This document shows positions 39,707 to 58,676 of a stretch of DNA of 64,000 bases, piece after piece; position 1 is the stretch's first letter; every line of letters begins with the position of its first letter. This stretch comes from Struthio camelus (taxonomy: Eukaryota; Chordata; Aves; Struthioniformes; Struthionidae), in the NCBI RefSeq assembly GCF_040807025.1, contig NC_090943.1:26069213-26133212 (forward strand). The letters run 5' to 3'. A model generated the notes under the pieces. That model was not told the origin of the DNA. It saw nothing but the letters and a program-made list of their open reading frames with translations, and searched no databases. A program made the position numbers and the translations under genes.

Positions 39707-42700
39707 ATTTCTAACTGGATAGCTGTCAAACAGACGTTTACAGCTTTTCCCTGGAGCCTGCCGCATGCTAGAGCTTGCTGCTCTTGCTCTGCCAATCATC
39801 TCTGTCCCTGTTCCAGACCTGCCTAGTTTCCTGCTCCAACTTCTTCCTCGAATCCCTGCTCCGGGCCTACTTCAACTTCTAGAGTAGACCAGTGGCCCAA
39901 GCAGCAGCAAAGGATCTGAACACGGTAATCAGCTACCAGATTATTTCTGTCAGTTAAATTCAGCTATCAATTGTTGTTTGTAGTGTGTAGTTAGCCACAT
40001 AGCATAGCTATTACTTCCTGACTGGATGAGGGGAACGTTTTAAGTTTGACAATGGATGGTATTTTTGAATGATCAGAAACTGAAGCTAGAATTCCAGTAT
40101 AAAGTTTTGGATAAAGAATCATTTTTTATAAAAGTCATAAAACCATGAAGATTTATGGATGCTCTTGCTCTGCTTAAACACTTATAATTGGTATAAAATA
40201 TTATATCAATACTAGCACCTAAATTCTTGAAAAATATTTCCAAATCTGGCAGAACGTCCAACATAACAAGCTCTAGTTATCACAATTATTTCCTTACTAA
40301 AGACATGTGTAATTATGTTGTCAGACTTTGTATGTTAGCAACAATTCCCCTACCAGTCAACCATAATAAATGTATTAATGTAGTAGGCCCATGTTAGATT
40401 TTTTGCCCAAAGTCTGGAGGCAGACAACTTTAAAGTATTTATTTAATACTTTGTTTAAATTAATTATATATTAATTACATAAATTATTAAGAAATGTTTA
40501 ATTATTTAAATAATTCCAATCGGCAGGTTCTGCTCCACATTTATTTAATTGTATCAAATGTATAACAACTGTCTGATCAACTTATTTTTTTATGTACCTC
40601 AGGATTTACAACATAGTGTTTTAAGAATTTCTTGCATATGCTCACTTCTCAAAGTTATCTTGGTATACTAGAAATGTCTTATAAGTACCTGCAAAGATAA
40701 TTTATTGTCTTCGTTCAAATCACCCTTTAAAATCAGTAAGCTGTGGTAATTACAACATCCAGCAGTTGGACCACAGCCTGACATCCTAACCATCGTCGTC
40801 TCATAATGCTCCTTTAAACTGTGTTCAGCTCTGCCTCTTCCATACATTCTTCCATCATCCCACTCTCCTATTGTTTATAATGTGAAGGCTGCATCGTATG
40901 CTGCAGAAGTGTCAGTGTTTGTGGGTTTGTTTGCACAGGACCTAACGTAATGGACTATGGTAGGGTTTGCAGTCACTATGGTAATAAGCAAAGAACAGAT
41001 GATATAAATGCAAGGTACAGTGTCAGAAAATGTCTTATAAATTGAAAGGACTTAAGAAAATGATGTGGGAAGCAGAAATGTTTTCTGAGAAACTCCTGAG
41101 GTAGAAGGCCTAGGAAAGACATGGCCATGGGAGGGATCCTGCAATGTTTTAACAATTTTGTGGTCTCACCACACGCCCTCGGATATCCTTAGTGCAAAAT
41201 ATAATGACATTAGAATGCCATTCCTAAACCACAAAATTTATCAAAGAGCCATAGCTAAGAGCAATAAACCACAGTAAACATTTTTCATAAGATATGCTCT
41301 GAAGTGTCTTAATTTCAAATGACTCTTACACAAATATTGTTATAAATTGCTTCTTTTTAACAACTACAAGTACCACAGTACCAAGTAACAACTACAACCA
41401 CATCAGAAAATATTCCGCAGCTATTGCATAAGCACACAAAATCTAAATTGTTTCCTTCAGAATGAAGCTGGGGCAGAAATGCAAAAGAACTGAACTGGGA
41501 CAGGTCAAATGCAAGCCTATACGCTCAATGTCCTGTCTTTGCCCAGTATTCCTTCCTCGAGGACTCATTGAAGTAACCTTTACTTTTTATAGCCTTGAAG
41601 TGCAGCAGCTTTTTTGTTAGTCTGGATACAAATTATTGTTATTTTTACTATCACTGTTGTTATTACTATAAGTATTTTAAGGCATTCAGCTCTACACTCT
41701 AGCAGTGCATGTGCTGTGAAATCCTCAAATCACCACAATCAGATAAGTATCTTAACTGCTATATGGGATAATAGCACAATTTTAGATGTTACATAAATAA
41801 AAGTAACAAACAGAGCGAGAAGGGCAAGTATAACATAAATAAGAAAGTATGATTATACACAAAGGATATAACTATGCCTATCTGATTCAGTTAGATTTTG
41901 TTTTTAAATGTCAAATGAATTCTTCTCTACTGCTTCCAAGAAAAGTTGTGCATTATCAGGAAGGAATTCTGCAAAAGGCATTAATCTGGCAAAGCTGGAG
42001 TGGAAGTGCTTTCTATGCTTGCCTGTCATTTGTATTCTTGAAATTCAAAACGCAATTTCTTTTACAAGGAATGAGAAAATAAAAAACTGCTATTGTCCTC
42101 TACTTAGGGTTGTTTTTCAACTCATTTAATTGAACTTTAACTGAAGTAGTCATGTGTTCTTTATTTGTACTTTCAACAGTGTCTAAAAGTATCACTGTTA
42201 AAAAATTATTTGGATGTCACGTGGCTCACTTGAGTCTCATAATTCAAGAGAAATGGTATATAATATTGTTTCTTTCACAGACTGGTCTGAACATCCCTGT
42301 CCAATAATGTTCAGGATCTTTTTTTTTTCACTGTATTTCTTCTCCTCAGCTTCCTGTAACTTGGCATTGATGACTTAAATCCTCTAGGGGAATTCAAGTA
42401 TTTCAAGTAGTTTGAGAACCACCTATTTGCATCAGAATTCGTATGGTACATCCAGCCCAAGTAAGACATTTGCTTGACTTTAACAATGTTATTCACTATG
42501 AACAGCTGGTCCTTTACTTCTCATTCATTCAACAGGGGATACAGCAGTTGTCTGCTTATCTGATCTCTTTCTATCGAATTCCCTTGGAAAAATAGTTTTA
42601 TTAAATGACAATAAACCAAATGTGTTATCTGATGTTGTTCTCACATGGCCTTGTCCTGAGAGGAATAAGTATTCCCTGCCAGGTGCATCTGCAACTCCCA

Positions 42701-44910
42701 CTCACAGCAGCATGAACAGAGGGCACTTACCACTTCCACTTCCAATGTAGCTATTTAGGAGCTAACATTGTGGTTTCTCATACTAGAATTTTCAAAATTA
42801 GATTAGATTAAATTTCAGAATTATGTTTCAAAATATTTCAAAATTATCCAAGCTTGTATGTGGTTCTTTGTACTGCATGCTTTTTAATTTTTTTCCTTTT
42901 AAAGGTTGTTGGTTTGGGGATTTTTGACACATCTTCGTTGCCTAAAACTTCAACACAGCTAAACTTTGAGTGAATCCCACAATTTCAAAGGAATTGGACA
43001 AATCCTCTAAGACTCTTGGGAAGCTGTAGCTCTCTTTGGATCACAAAAATCTGTGGAAAGAGGCACTTGCATCAGTAGTATTTTTTCTCAGTGCTTCTAA
43101 ATGGATCCTTTTTTCTCTCTTATGTAGAGACTACCCTTCACAGACCTTATACATGCTATACTTTATATTGCCTTTATACCCAGTACATCCAATATTCTCT
43201 CTCCTCCAGGATTTATACAATTTATATAATACAACTGCAATGGCAAAAAAAGGGTGTGCTTCTCTCTGCTCAGAGAACAGATCCTGTTAGCATAACCAAC
43301 CATCATAACTACCTTCTGCTCCTTTATTTACTTATCTGCCATCCAATGAATCTTTCCAAAGACTCCTTACTTCTCACTTATGCATTCCCTGTTACATTGT
43401 AATAACTCTCAGACTTGGACTTTTTAAGATGTAGTTGACAGCAAGAGCACACCTGTACAATATTAAAATCTGTAGGCATGAATGTAAAAATCACAGGATG
43501 TGTAAAAGGCAGAAAAACCCACAACTCAGAAAATATCTGTCTTTCACAGCTATCAATAACATCGTTCCTTTCGACCAGAGTACTTAAACTGTGTACAGGG
43601 CATTAGAAATTGATTCCATTAGGAGATAAAAAACATGCCTTCGTTGTGCTTATTTAACCAAAAGTCAGCTGCCATGAAGACTAAAGAAATCAAGCAGGAT
43701 AAGTACTTCTTGGCTTTCCATTACTAGCTTTTTTTTTCCATTCAGATCCATCTACCTCAAAGAATTAATCTTACTTTCTCCTTTGCACCACACTAGAAGT
43801 GTAGCTTTAACTCTGGACTTGCAATTTAACTACTCCAAGCTGTCCACCTTTTCTATCCATTGGCAGTATCCATGCCTGTGACAGACAGTGCTAAACAGAG
43901 CATGTAACCTTGCCTTGGCAGCCTGGCTCATTGACCTGCGCTGAAATCAGAGATGTTTACAGTGCTAAACTAACAATATGCGGCAGCTGTGAAGGAGTTT
44001 TTTGTTGCACTTAGAATCCGAGGGTGGTGACTTCCACAGAAGAGGGAGGCAAACAGCTCACAGAAGCAAGGTTTTCAGCCACACCCATTAAAATCCGCCT
44101 GCAGCTACCAACCACAGCTCTCTTGTGTTGACTTCTTTGCTGCCTTCTCTGATCCTTTGGTGTTTTCCTCACTACTTTTGTCACTTTCCTGACCCCGTGC
44201 TAGGTGACAGAAAACCAGAATTACACAGTCTAGACAACAGTAACTATATAAGCTGTGTAGTTTCCACTCACTAGTTTTCCTTCATTTCGGTTCTCGGCGA
44301 GGCAGGAGACATTTGCTGTTCCTTGTTGTCTCAAAATGAGAAGATGGCCACATCCGGCAGCTTCAGTGATCTGATCAGATTGCCCAGGTGATGGTTCAGT
44401 ACCCCTCCATCAGTTCTGTTGGTTGTCTTAATATCATCCAAAAATGGTGTACTCCTAACAGCAAGAAAACAATCAAACAAACAAAACTGAAACATGATAA
44501 AAGCTTAATTCCTTAAATAGTGTCTTCTCCACGTTCCCAAAGAAAACTGGTCTCCATATCCAAATCACACTGGAACTCTTCTGCTTCATCTCAGTCTCTG
44601 TTCAGTCACCTAGGCCTGCCCTTTTCAGTGATTCTCCAAGGAATGACTGTTTCTGTGAAATCTACTTGGTGGGACAGACCCTGCCCAGGCTGTGTTAATG
44701 AGGAACACCTTTTTCACTGTATCTAACCAGAAAAAGTAGCTCACAAGTACTGGGTCCCCACCCCTCCCCGCCCCGCTCTGGGTCTCACACAGCATTTTAG
44801 CTTTCATTTCCAAGTTTTTCCAGGGTTAACAGGAGAAGAAATAAATAATGATGGCTGTATCTAGTCATGAAGTATTGTGATACACTCTAGGAAAATTTAA
44901 AAATGTGAAT
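39707..44910. other. Intergenic, no supported gene
   Basis: AT-rich DNA with only short chance open frames. It includes a strongly AT-rich block near 40,436-40,530 with several TTAATTA-type motifs, listed separately. Confidence 0.6.
40436..40530. other. Extreme AT-rich block with TTAATTA-type motifs
   Basis: This stretch is almost entirely A and T, with repeated TTAATTA, ATTTAAAT and TATTAAT words. It could bind homeodomain factors or nuclear matrix, or be a decayed simple repeat. Function is not shown. Confidence 0.35.
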
Positions 44911-44985
44911 GGTGGTTAGAAGGGACTTCTGGAGGTCTCTAGTCCAATGTCCCGCTCAAAGCAAGACCACTGCCAAAACTGGATC
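44911..44985 (-). mobile_element. CR1 3'-end fragment, reverse orientation
   Basis: GGTTAGAAGGGACTTCTGGA and GGTCTCTAGTCCAATGTC match the reverse complement of the CR1 3' terminal region (compare 38,820-38,870). Its 3' end points left. It directly abuts the + strand CR1 fragment that follows. Confidence 0.75.
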
Positions 44986-44987
44986 AA

Positions 44988-45549
44988 GTCCTGGGCTGCA
45001 TTAGGAACAGCATTGCCAGCAAGCTGAGGGAGATGATCCTTCCCCTCTACTCAGCAGTGGTGAGGTCATATCTAGAGTATTGGCTCCCGTTCAGGGCTTC
45101 CCAGTACAAGAAAGGCAGGGACATATTGGACTGAGTCCTGCAAAGAGAATTGGCTTTTGACATATGCGGAAGGGCCAAGAGAGCTGAGACTGCTCAGCCT
45201 GCAGAAGAGAAGGCTCGGGGGGTTCTTATCCATGTGTATAAATACCTGATGGAGGGAGTAAAGAAAATGGAGCCAGACTCTTCTCAGTGGTGCCCTGTGA
45301 AAGGACAAGAGGAAATGGGCACAAACTGGAATATCAGAAATTCCATGTAAACGTAAGAAAGAACTTTTTTTACTGTGGAAAAATGGTCTGGAGCAGGTTG
45401 CCCAGGCATGTTGTGGAGTCTCCATCCTTGGAGATACTCAAACCCTGACTGGACACAAGCTGCTCTAGTTGACCCTGCTTTGAGCAAGGGGTTGAACCAG
45501 ATGATCTCCAGAGGCCCCTTCCAGCCTCAACCACTCTGTGAATCTGTGA
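44988..45549 (+). mobile_element. CR1 LINE 3' fragment, forward orientation
   Basis: It begins in the RT C-terminal region (TGGGCTGCATTAGGAACAGC, compare 38,300) and continues through CTGCAGAAGAGAAGGCTC, GGCACAAACTGG and CAGGTTGCCCAGGCATG to the 3' UTR signature GATGATCTCCAGAGGCCCCT and a tail CTCTGTGAATCTGTGAA. Coding frames are broken. About 560 nt of the 3' end remain, a common CR1 truncation size. Confidence 0.9.
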
Positions 45550-45594
45550 AGTCAGCTATCATTTTGCCTACCAACATTTTGAAAATTACCAGGA

Positions 45595-45950
45595 TTCTAC
45601 AATCACTCTGGATTTTCACTATCCTCCTAGTGAAGAATTTTTTCCTAATGTCCAGTTTGAACCTTCAAGCTGCAGTTTGTGGCCACTGACTATTGTTACT
45701 CTCACTGGCACTACCAGAAACAGTTTGGCTTCACCACCTTTGTAACTCCCCTTCAGGTATTTGTAGGCTGCTACTAGATCACCCGTTGGTCTCCTCTTCA
45801 CCAGATTAAACAAGCCCAGCTTCCCCAGTCTCTCCACAGAGATCATGTGCCATAAGCCCTTCATCATCTTTGTAACCCTCTGCTGAACCTTCTCCTGAAG
45901 TTTGTCTCTGAAGTGCATTCCTGCAAACCCACCCATTGTTTCAGTAGCTG
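45595..45950 (-). mobile_element. CR1 LINE fragment, reverse orientation
   Basis: A minus-strand open frame (45936-45619) reads VQQRVTKMMKGLWHMISVER, then LGKLGLFNLVKRRPTGDLVA and AYKYLKG. This is the CR1 RT C-terminal tail, comparable to [20 protein letters not shown] in the long copy. It stops before the CR1 3' UTR. It may be the interrupted partner of the reverse fragment at 44911-44985. Confidence 0.85.
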
Positions 45951-47899
45951 AATCAGGCCCATTTGCCCTTGTTCAAATTACAGGGAAGGGTTTCCACACT
46001 TCCATGTCATTTCTTCCTATGTATGATCATTTCTAAGTCACCCAGGGGCATGCTAAAGTCGTCTTGCTGACAGTAGCAGTTACACTTTGCTTATTCAACA
46101 AGTTCCGGGCATCGTGTGAGTGTTAGGATGATTAAACCTAGGCATGTTCGTAACTGAAAGACTGCACCACTGCAATTTCTCCAACCGTTTGGCAAGTTGT
46201 TCTCAGAACTCCTAGTCTAAACAGCCTATACAGACGATTTGTCCTGACCACAGACGACTTCTTGCACAAGCTGCAATGAAAATGTTCTGTAGATTTAACC
46301 ACCATCAGGCAATCTTGTCAATGATGCAATCATTTCTGCCCCTGAAAACACAATCTACCATTCCTTCATGGCTTTGTCAACATGTCCCCCAGACCGCATA
46401 CTGAAAGAAGAAGCACTAAAACACAGTCCGGCTAAGACAGAGTCACTGAAGTGTTTTTCACCTCCAGAAAATACCCCATCACACTTTAACAACCACAGGA
46501 ATATTACCCTTTTTCACCCAGCTCATGCAATAGTTTAGCCATACTAACACTCTTCTAAATGTTTGGAGGTAGCCAAATCTGCACAGCTTTAACTTTCTTT
46601 CTCTGAGCGAAATCTTCCCCATTCCACACATGCCAAGAAAAGTTACCTCATTTTGAATCAACACCTGATTCCTCTTATGTTTCCTACCATAAGTAACTCC
46701 CACGCTTCTAGCACTTGCATAATACTCTGTTAAAATTTGTCAGCATGCATGGTATCATCTAGATATAACAGTCTGAGGATGATTGCCATGCAGTTTGGTT
46801 TCCAGTGACCACAGTAGTGTAATTGGTGCTTTGAATGAGCTGAATGTAATGCCTTAGGGTAGCCAAGAAAACAAAATTTCCCTGGCATTTGAATCTGCTT
46901 CCACTTGTCAGCACCCAAATAAAATGAGCTTGCCATTTTTGTTTACAGACAGGCACTCACGATGCAGAGAACGGAGAGGTGATTGCCTGGCTAGAGCAAC
47001 ATAGCAGTATCCGTGCACAGCAGCTTACTAGCTGTTTAACACCCATTTCCCTACTCTGCAGTTCACTTTGGCTGGCTTTTCGTCTTGCCTTCTGAGAGTG
47101 CTTGCTCAGGAGTTTAGGTCTTGTTGTGTGTTTTATGAAAAGGCTTACATTAGGACAGGGTATCCAGAAGTTGAAATACGTCAGCATCTAGAGCTACTTT
47201 TTCGTCAACAAATTAAAGTTCCCGTAACACAAAACTAATATGCCAGAGATTTCTGACAAGAGCTTTACCACTGAGTTCACTTGGAGTAAGATGATGCTTT
47301 TAGGCCTCAACGTAAGACTACAAATGCTTATGCTAGCCTCTCTCTGTGTAAATAGCCCGTTCGTTAGCTCAGCTTGTTAGGGTCACTGTGCTCTCCCCTC
47401 TGTTCTCACCGCTAGATGTCACCCTGCTGATGTTAGTTACCGAGAGCAAAAAAACAAAACCGAAAACCGCTGGTGCGAAAACGGAGTAGAGGAAAATCAA
47501 ATGGGACTTTTTAAGTGAGAGCACAAAAAATTTAGCAATAACTAAAGGAAAACGTGTGGAAAATAGTCTTCATGCAAAGCACAGGCGAAAACTGTAATGA
47601 GGGCAACTATGAAGAAAAAGGAAAAGTAAAAAAAATCTCTTCTAAGGCAATCTTCTCTTTTCTGCCAGATGTAGCATTCAGTTAGGAGACTATGCCCGTT
47701 TAGATCAAGTCAGAAAGGAAAAGCAAATATATTCTCAGGATTAGAAAGAAAAAGAAAAGACACACGGTAACTCGGCATCATTTCTGTGAACACATCCTGA
47801 GGAAGGCGCTATTAGCTCTGCCTGAAGAAATGAAAACATTTCTGAGTCAGACTGGCCATGTATTGTGCAATGCCAATGACCCGCTAAGCGCAGAAAGAG
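45951..47899. other. Intergenic, upstream flank of the CpG island
   Basis: No supported exon or repeat. GC content rises toward the right end where the island begins. An imperfect CTCF-like word occurs near 47,410 but was not considered strong enough to annotate. Confidence 0.55.
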
Positions 47900-48103
47900 C
47901 CACCAGGACACGGCTTTGGCGGGAGAATGGCAGCGGCGCTGCTGTGCCACGGCACCCTCGCGAGCCGGCTGCCTGTTCAGAGCTGCCAGCGCAGCAAAGC
48001 TACCGGAGCACGGAAGGAGCGTTAGCTGCAGAAAGGACTGTGAAAGTGAGGGCTGCTTGTACGAGAAGCGGGATTGAATGTAACTTTTTGCCACGAAGGT
48101 TTT

Positions 48104-48108
48104 TATAG
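48104..48108 (+). promoter_or_regulatory. TATA-like element at the upstream edge of the CpG island
   Basis: TATAG sits within TTTTTATAGC about 185 nt upstream of the best candidate exon-1 donor. A TATA-type start would fall near 48,130-48,140. CpG-island promoters often lack a functional TATA box, so this is a weak candidate and the true start could be anywhere in the island. Confidence 0.25.
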
Positions 48109-48131
48109 CTTTTTGCCAGGAAGAAGACTAG

Positions 48132-48288
48132 GGGAAGGAAGAAGCGGCTGAGAGCTGAGGAGCTCGTTTCCTGGCTGGGGATGTTCAGCGGGCAGCCGAG
48201 GGGGGCCGGAGCAGCTCCGAGATCCCTGCAAGGGCGGCAGCATCCCCTGGAGATGCGGGATCTCCAGGCGGCGGCCGGCTCGGCCACG
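48132..48288 (+). other. STEAP1: Candidate 5' exon of STEAP1 (boundaries inferred)
   Basis: A good donor, ACG|GTGAGA, has its GT at 48289-48290. Splicing to the acceptor at 52347 would make a first intron of about 4.06 kb. The 5' limit is a guess from the TATA-like element. The segment holds ATGs at 48181 and 48253 that are in frame with STEAP1 if this donor is used. Other possible donors include GTGAGC at 49001 and GTGAAC near 48517, so the exon is not proven. Confidence 0.35.
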
Positions 48289-48619
48289 GTGAGAGGGGGC
48301 GCGGCGAGGGGCGGTGGCGGCAGCGGCAGCCCCTGGGCAGGGGCGACCCGCGGCCGCCAGCGGGGCGGTGCGGGCAGAGCCCGGGGCCCCTCCGCTGCCC
48401 GGGCGGGCGGCAGCGGCCGCTCGGCGAGGCCGGAGCGGGGAGGCGGCGCTGGCGGGCGGCGCACCTGGGCGCCTGCCTTCCGCCGCCCCTCCCTCCTCCG
48501 CGGCGGGTCGGGGCAGGTGAACGCGCCCTTTGTGCGGCCGAGGCGTTTCTCGCGCGGCGGGTCGGCCCCGCGCAGCCCCGGGGGCCAGCGGCGACCCCTG
48601 AGGCGGCTCCGCGGCTCCT

Positions 48620-48620
<1 letters not shown>

Positions 48621-48649
<29 letters not shown>
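48621..48649 (+). repeat. (CCG)n triplet repeat, about 10 units, inside the CpG island
   Basis: There are 29 uninterrupted nucleotides of CCG/GCC triplets. Such repeats are common in CpG-island 5' UTRs and are often length-polymorphic. It lies downstream of the favoured exon-1 donor, so it is probably intronic if that donor is used. Confidence 0.9.
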
Positions 48650-48650
<1 letters not shown>

Positions 48651-49146
48651 GGCGGGCGCAGCTGCCGCGCGGCCGCCCAGGCCCCGCCCCGCTCAGGTGC
48701 CGGCTCCGGCGGGAGCAGCAGGGGGAGGCGCCGGCGAGGCCCCGCGCCCCTCTCAGAGCCTGACAGGCGCCGGGCGGCGAACCTGCGTCCGCCTTCCCTG
48801 ACAGAGCCGCGGCGCTGGCACCCGCCGACCGGCCGGCGCGGGCTCCCCCGGCCGTTACGGAGCCGAGCCAGGGCCCGCCGGGCGCCCGGGAGCCTGCGGT
48901 GCCGCCGAGCAGCCCCGCGCCGGGCGGCACGGCCGAGCCCGGGGCGGCGGCGCCCGCCTCCGCTGGCAGCGGAGGTCCCGCCGGCGGCGGGCTGAGGTGG
49001 GTGAGCGCCGGGGCAGCAGCGGCCGTTGGCGGAGCCGCCGGGGCCGGCGGCCGCGTGGCCGCGTTTCGGCGCGGGGCTGGGCCGGGCTGGGCCGGGGCGA
49101 GCTGGGGGCCCGCGGACCGCGGCGGCCTCGCTTCTCCGCGGGGGCT

Positions 49147-49170
49147 TCCCCTGCCCCTGCCCCTGCCCCA
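49147..49170 (+). repeat. Short CCCCTG-type hexamer repeat in the CpG island
   Basis: Three to four copies of a CCCCTG/CCCTGC hexamer follow one another at the downstream edge of the CpG island. No further function is visible. Confidence 0.6.
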
Positions 49171-49767
49171 GCGCGGGCTGCGGGGCCCCGGGCGCCCTCT
49201 GACCGCGGAGAGGCACCGCACCGCGCTCGCCTGCTCCAAATCCTGCCCTGTTTTATTAGGCTTTCCACAGAGCTCAGCAGGTTTGGGTCTGTTTTTTAAA
49301 GCGCTGGATAAGCAGAGGAGCAGGAAAAGTTACTTGTGTCAGTAGTGTTTACTCTTTTCCACACAATGCAGCGGGCACTGCCAAAGCAGTGCGCTCGTTC
49401 TTGAAACTCTTGTGTTGTAGTTTTCCGATGGTGCCGAAAGAGTGAGATGTAGTCGTTATCCTGTGCCTCTGCCGTCACTGTGCTATCGTTATGATATCTT
49501 GCTTATTTTATCCGCTCTTCTTCCTCCGTGGAGCTGGCTCCTAAAGCCCTTGCTCAGGAAAACCTCTCACCGACTTCAGAAGAGGTTTTCTCAGAGCGAG
49601 GCCTTGGGTCCCTGTCGATTCAGCATTACGAGGAGACGGTTTGCTTGTTACAAGATGCAATAGTGACTCCCCGCATCCGAAATGTGGCTTTCTGCAGCGG
49701 GACGTCCTCCACTCTGGTTCGCAGATGTAGGAAAGAAGAGGGGTTGTGCACCCGTAAGGGACACTAC

Positions 49768-49796
49768 CACAACTGTTTTCTTTTATAACAGTTGTG
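49768..49796. repeat. Perfect 10-bp inverted repeat (hairpin)
   Basis: CACAACTGTT (49768-49777) and AACAGTTGTG (49787-49796) are exact reverse complements around a 9-nt T-rich loop. It is too short for a miRNA precursor and no U-tract follows. Both arms hold an AACTGTT/AACAGTT word that resembles a MYB site. Confidence 0.85.
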
Positions 49797-52153
49797 ACTT
49801 ACATGACCATAGCAGATTGGTGTCTATCTCACACTGGACTCTTGATTTTTTTTTCATATGTATTCCCAAGAGGGGCGTGCTGCAGATAACTTCTTTCTGG
49901 CAATTCATAAGGCACTGAAAAGTGGAATTATAAGTGTCTTGCATTCAGGGTTTTCCAGCGTTACTGCTCTGTTATTGGATGTATCCAGGAAATATTTTTC
50001 TTACGTTAACCCTGGACTGAGAAGCCAATAGGTGCACCTATGCACCTATGTTTCCTTGCCTGTAGTTGCACAGCTGTGACCTGTATTTCCCCAGAGAAGC
50101 ACATGCATTCATTCACATGTTCTTTCCCTTTTTTCTTTCCTTTTTGTTTTCTGCACTAGAAACCATTAACAATGTACTTGACGTAGTATTAAACATTGTT
50201 GTTTCCTAAAAGGTGATTTATTGGTTCTTTCAGGATCAACAGGTGGCATTCTAGCTGATAGCTTTTTTTTTTTTTGTATCATGATGTGACTAACTATATC
50301 CTTATCAGTACACACCTTTAACTATAGGCTATTACTGAATTCTTCCTTTCTAAATTAAAAGTCATAACAGCATGAGAATCAGGTGAGTTAATCAGTGTTT
50401 CCACCCAGAGCTTCCCATTTTAGAATATACTTTTGGACATCCAAGTACAGTTAGATCCACAAAGGGGCATTAGAAGGACAGCATGGTAGCCAGAAGAAAA
50501 AGTTCTGAGGACACTGGACTTGCTCTGTAAGCTCATGTAGACTGGTAATACGTAACCATTAATAGTTTAACTGAGATCAGTACAGAAAAAGGCAAGGCAG
50601 CAAAGATGCGGGCCACAAGTTGTTTAACAATTTTTAAAAGCTGCATTATTCCAAGAGAGTCTAAATGTTCTCCACTTCCTTATTGTCCACCCAAACCTTT
50701 AAAAAACAGAGGGTAGGCCTCAAAAATAGTGTGATTACCCTAAATAGTCTGAATTCTGTTAATAATAGATCTGGAAGTCACTTTTGTTATCTTTTTTTCT
50801 GCGCAAGTATTTTACGCAGAGGTCTATTTGTAAGCTGTTCTTTGTCATTTTAACACCTAGAAATGTAGGTCATTAAAATATACAGAAATAGAGATGCTTA
50901 ACTAGTCCTGGGACTGCAGGAGCTGCGATTTTTATGAAAGTATCTTGATATCATGAAGCCTGTGATAAAATCACTAGGACTAGCCCTAGGAGTAGGAAAA
51001 AAATGGAACTACGCCTTCATCAGCCCATACTTTCTTGTATGTGGGATATACAAACCATCCCTTAGCTAGCATAGCGAAGGGTTAATAGCCTGACCTTCAG
51101 ACAGAAGCTCTTGTTGACCCTACTCTGCAATACTTCACTGAAAGGTTATGCCCAAAGGGAGAGCTTGCTAGCAGGAGGGAAAAATCGGAAAAGAGCACTT
51201 AGGCGTCAGAAGTCTGTTTGCCTGGCAGAAAGCAAATTCTCATACCAGAAAGTACAGGACTTGTAGGACTTGTCTACTGAAAGAACCAGACACAATTAAA
51301 AAAAATGGACAAGTCAAATTCCAATTTGTCAGTTTGATTTCCCCAAAGTTTCATATTTTAATTTTAATCCTATAAAAGGATTTAAAATTCAGCTGTAGGA
51401 TGAATACTGAGGAGCCGCCTAATCTTAATGAAGGTAGCCACAGAAGGCTATATTTTGCTACAGCACCCTGAGCTTCCAGTGATGCGGTGCTAGTGCATCT
51501 TCTCATGCTGTGTGTGACAAAGTGATGCACGCACTGGAACTCTGTGTTGCAGGGTAACCCTTGCAGTTGTTCTACAGCCGTTGCAAGACTCCAAGATAGT
51601 CTCTCACCTGCTATCATAAGATCTTAAGAGAGAAACATCTACCATTTTATCCCTTGTGCTCCTTTTTTTCTGGCTGCTACTTTCTCTAGACCCTTCCTAG
51701 AACCACTTCTGTTGCATCTTGTGAGTGATTAAACAATGAGTATTGTCGGTGTACCTGGGAACAAAATGAATGAAGCTGAACTGGGATTTTCTGAGTGTCT
51801 CAAGGCACAAATACGTTTCTAAAGACACAAACTGACTCTCCAGTGGACTGACATTAAAACATTAGGAACCACAAATTTGAACAGGTTTCTTGCATCAGCA
51901 AGTCTAGCCTCTTGCCGTGATAGACGCAAGTTCATGAAAAGCTTTAATGAACTAACCAAAATCCATCTCCATAACATTTTGCCTGTCGTTTTGTTGAAAA
52001 GCTGTTTCAAAATTTATTGCTGTCGTATTTAAAACTTTCAGCTGAAATTCATTGATTCGTTCCTCTGCTGATACGGGCATTTAGTGTAATACTATTTTTC
52101 ATTAACGATTTTGTTTTGTTGATTCATATCCTCTCTTAGTCTCAGTTTTACTT

Positions 52154-52172
52154 AAAAAAAAAAAAAAAAAAA
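52154..52172 (+). repeat. Poly(A) run of 19
   Basis: An uninterrupted A19 tract about 190 nt upstream of the first STEAP1 coding exon. No retrotransposon body was recognised upstream of it, so it is listed as a simple homopolymer. Confidence 0.95.
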
Positions 52173-52359
52173 CAACTGAGCTCTTCTACTTTCTTCTCAG
52201 AGGACAGATTTTCTGTTCCCCAGGTTATCGTAACTTATATGGCAAATGGGTATAGGAGGGAGAAGAAAATATTCTGAGAGAAAATAGGCCCCAAAGTTCC
52301 AGTAGTGCATTTCAAAACCCCATTTACATCCTGTGTTTGTTTTGCAGGGAGTTTCCGCA

Positions 52360-58676
<6,317 letters not shown>

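Larger units (their letters stand above)
47900..49250. promoter_or_regulatory. CpG island, probable STEAP1 promoter and 5' exon region
   Basis: From about 47,900 and most densely from 48,180 to 49,250 the sequence becomes very GC- and CpG-rich, with many GGGCGG-type boxes, in otherwise AT-rich DNA. It lies 3-4 kb upstream of the first STEAP1 coding exon, where a 5' exon and promoter are expected, and no other gene start is visible nearby. It may also drive a divergent minus-strand transcript. The long open frames on both strands here reflect stop-poor GC-rich composition and are not annotated as genes. Confidence 0.8.
49251..52347 (+). other. STEAP1: Probable STEAP1 intron 1 (CpG island edge to first coding exon)
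   Basis: The DNA returns to AT-rich composition after the island. It contains a perfect short hairpin (49768-49796), T-rich and A-rich homopolymers, and no supported exon. It ends with the pyrimidine-rich acceptor of the first coding exon. Extent and intron status depend on where exon 1 really lies. Confidence 0.6.

Noticed and set aside
47408..47430. CTCF-like word CCGCTAGATGTCACCC
   Set aside because: One mismatch in the core GGC and no supporting data; such near-matches are expected by chance in 64 kb.
48103..49239. Minus-strand open frames of 378 and 343 codons and several + strand frames in the CpG island
   Set aside because: All are Arg/Ala/Gly/Pro-rich translations of stop-poor GC-rich DNA, overlapping each other in several frames, with no domain. 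Only a short part of one + strand frame is considered as a possible STEAP1 extension.
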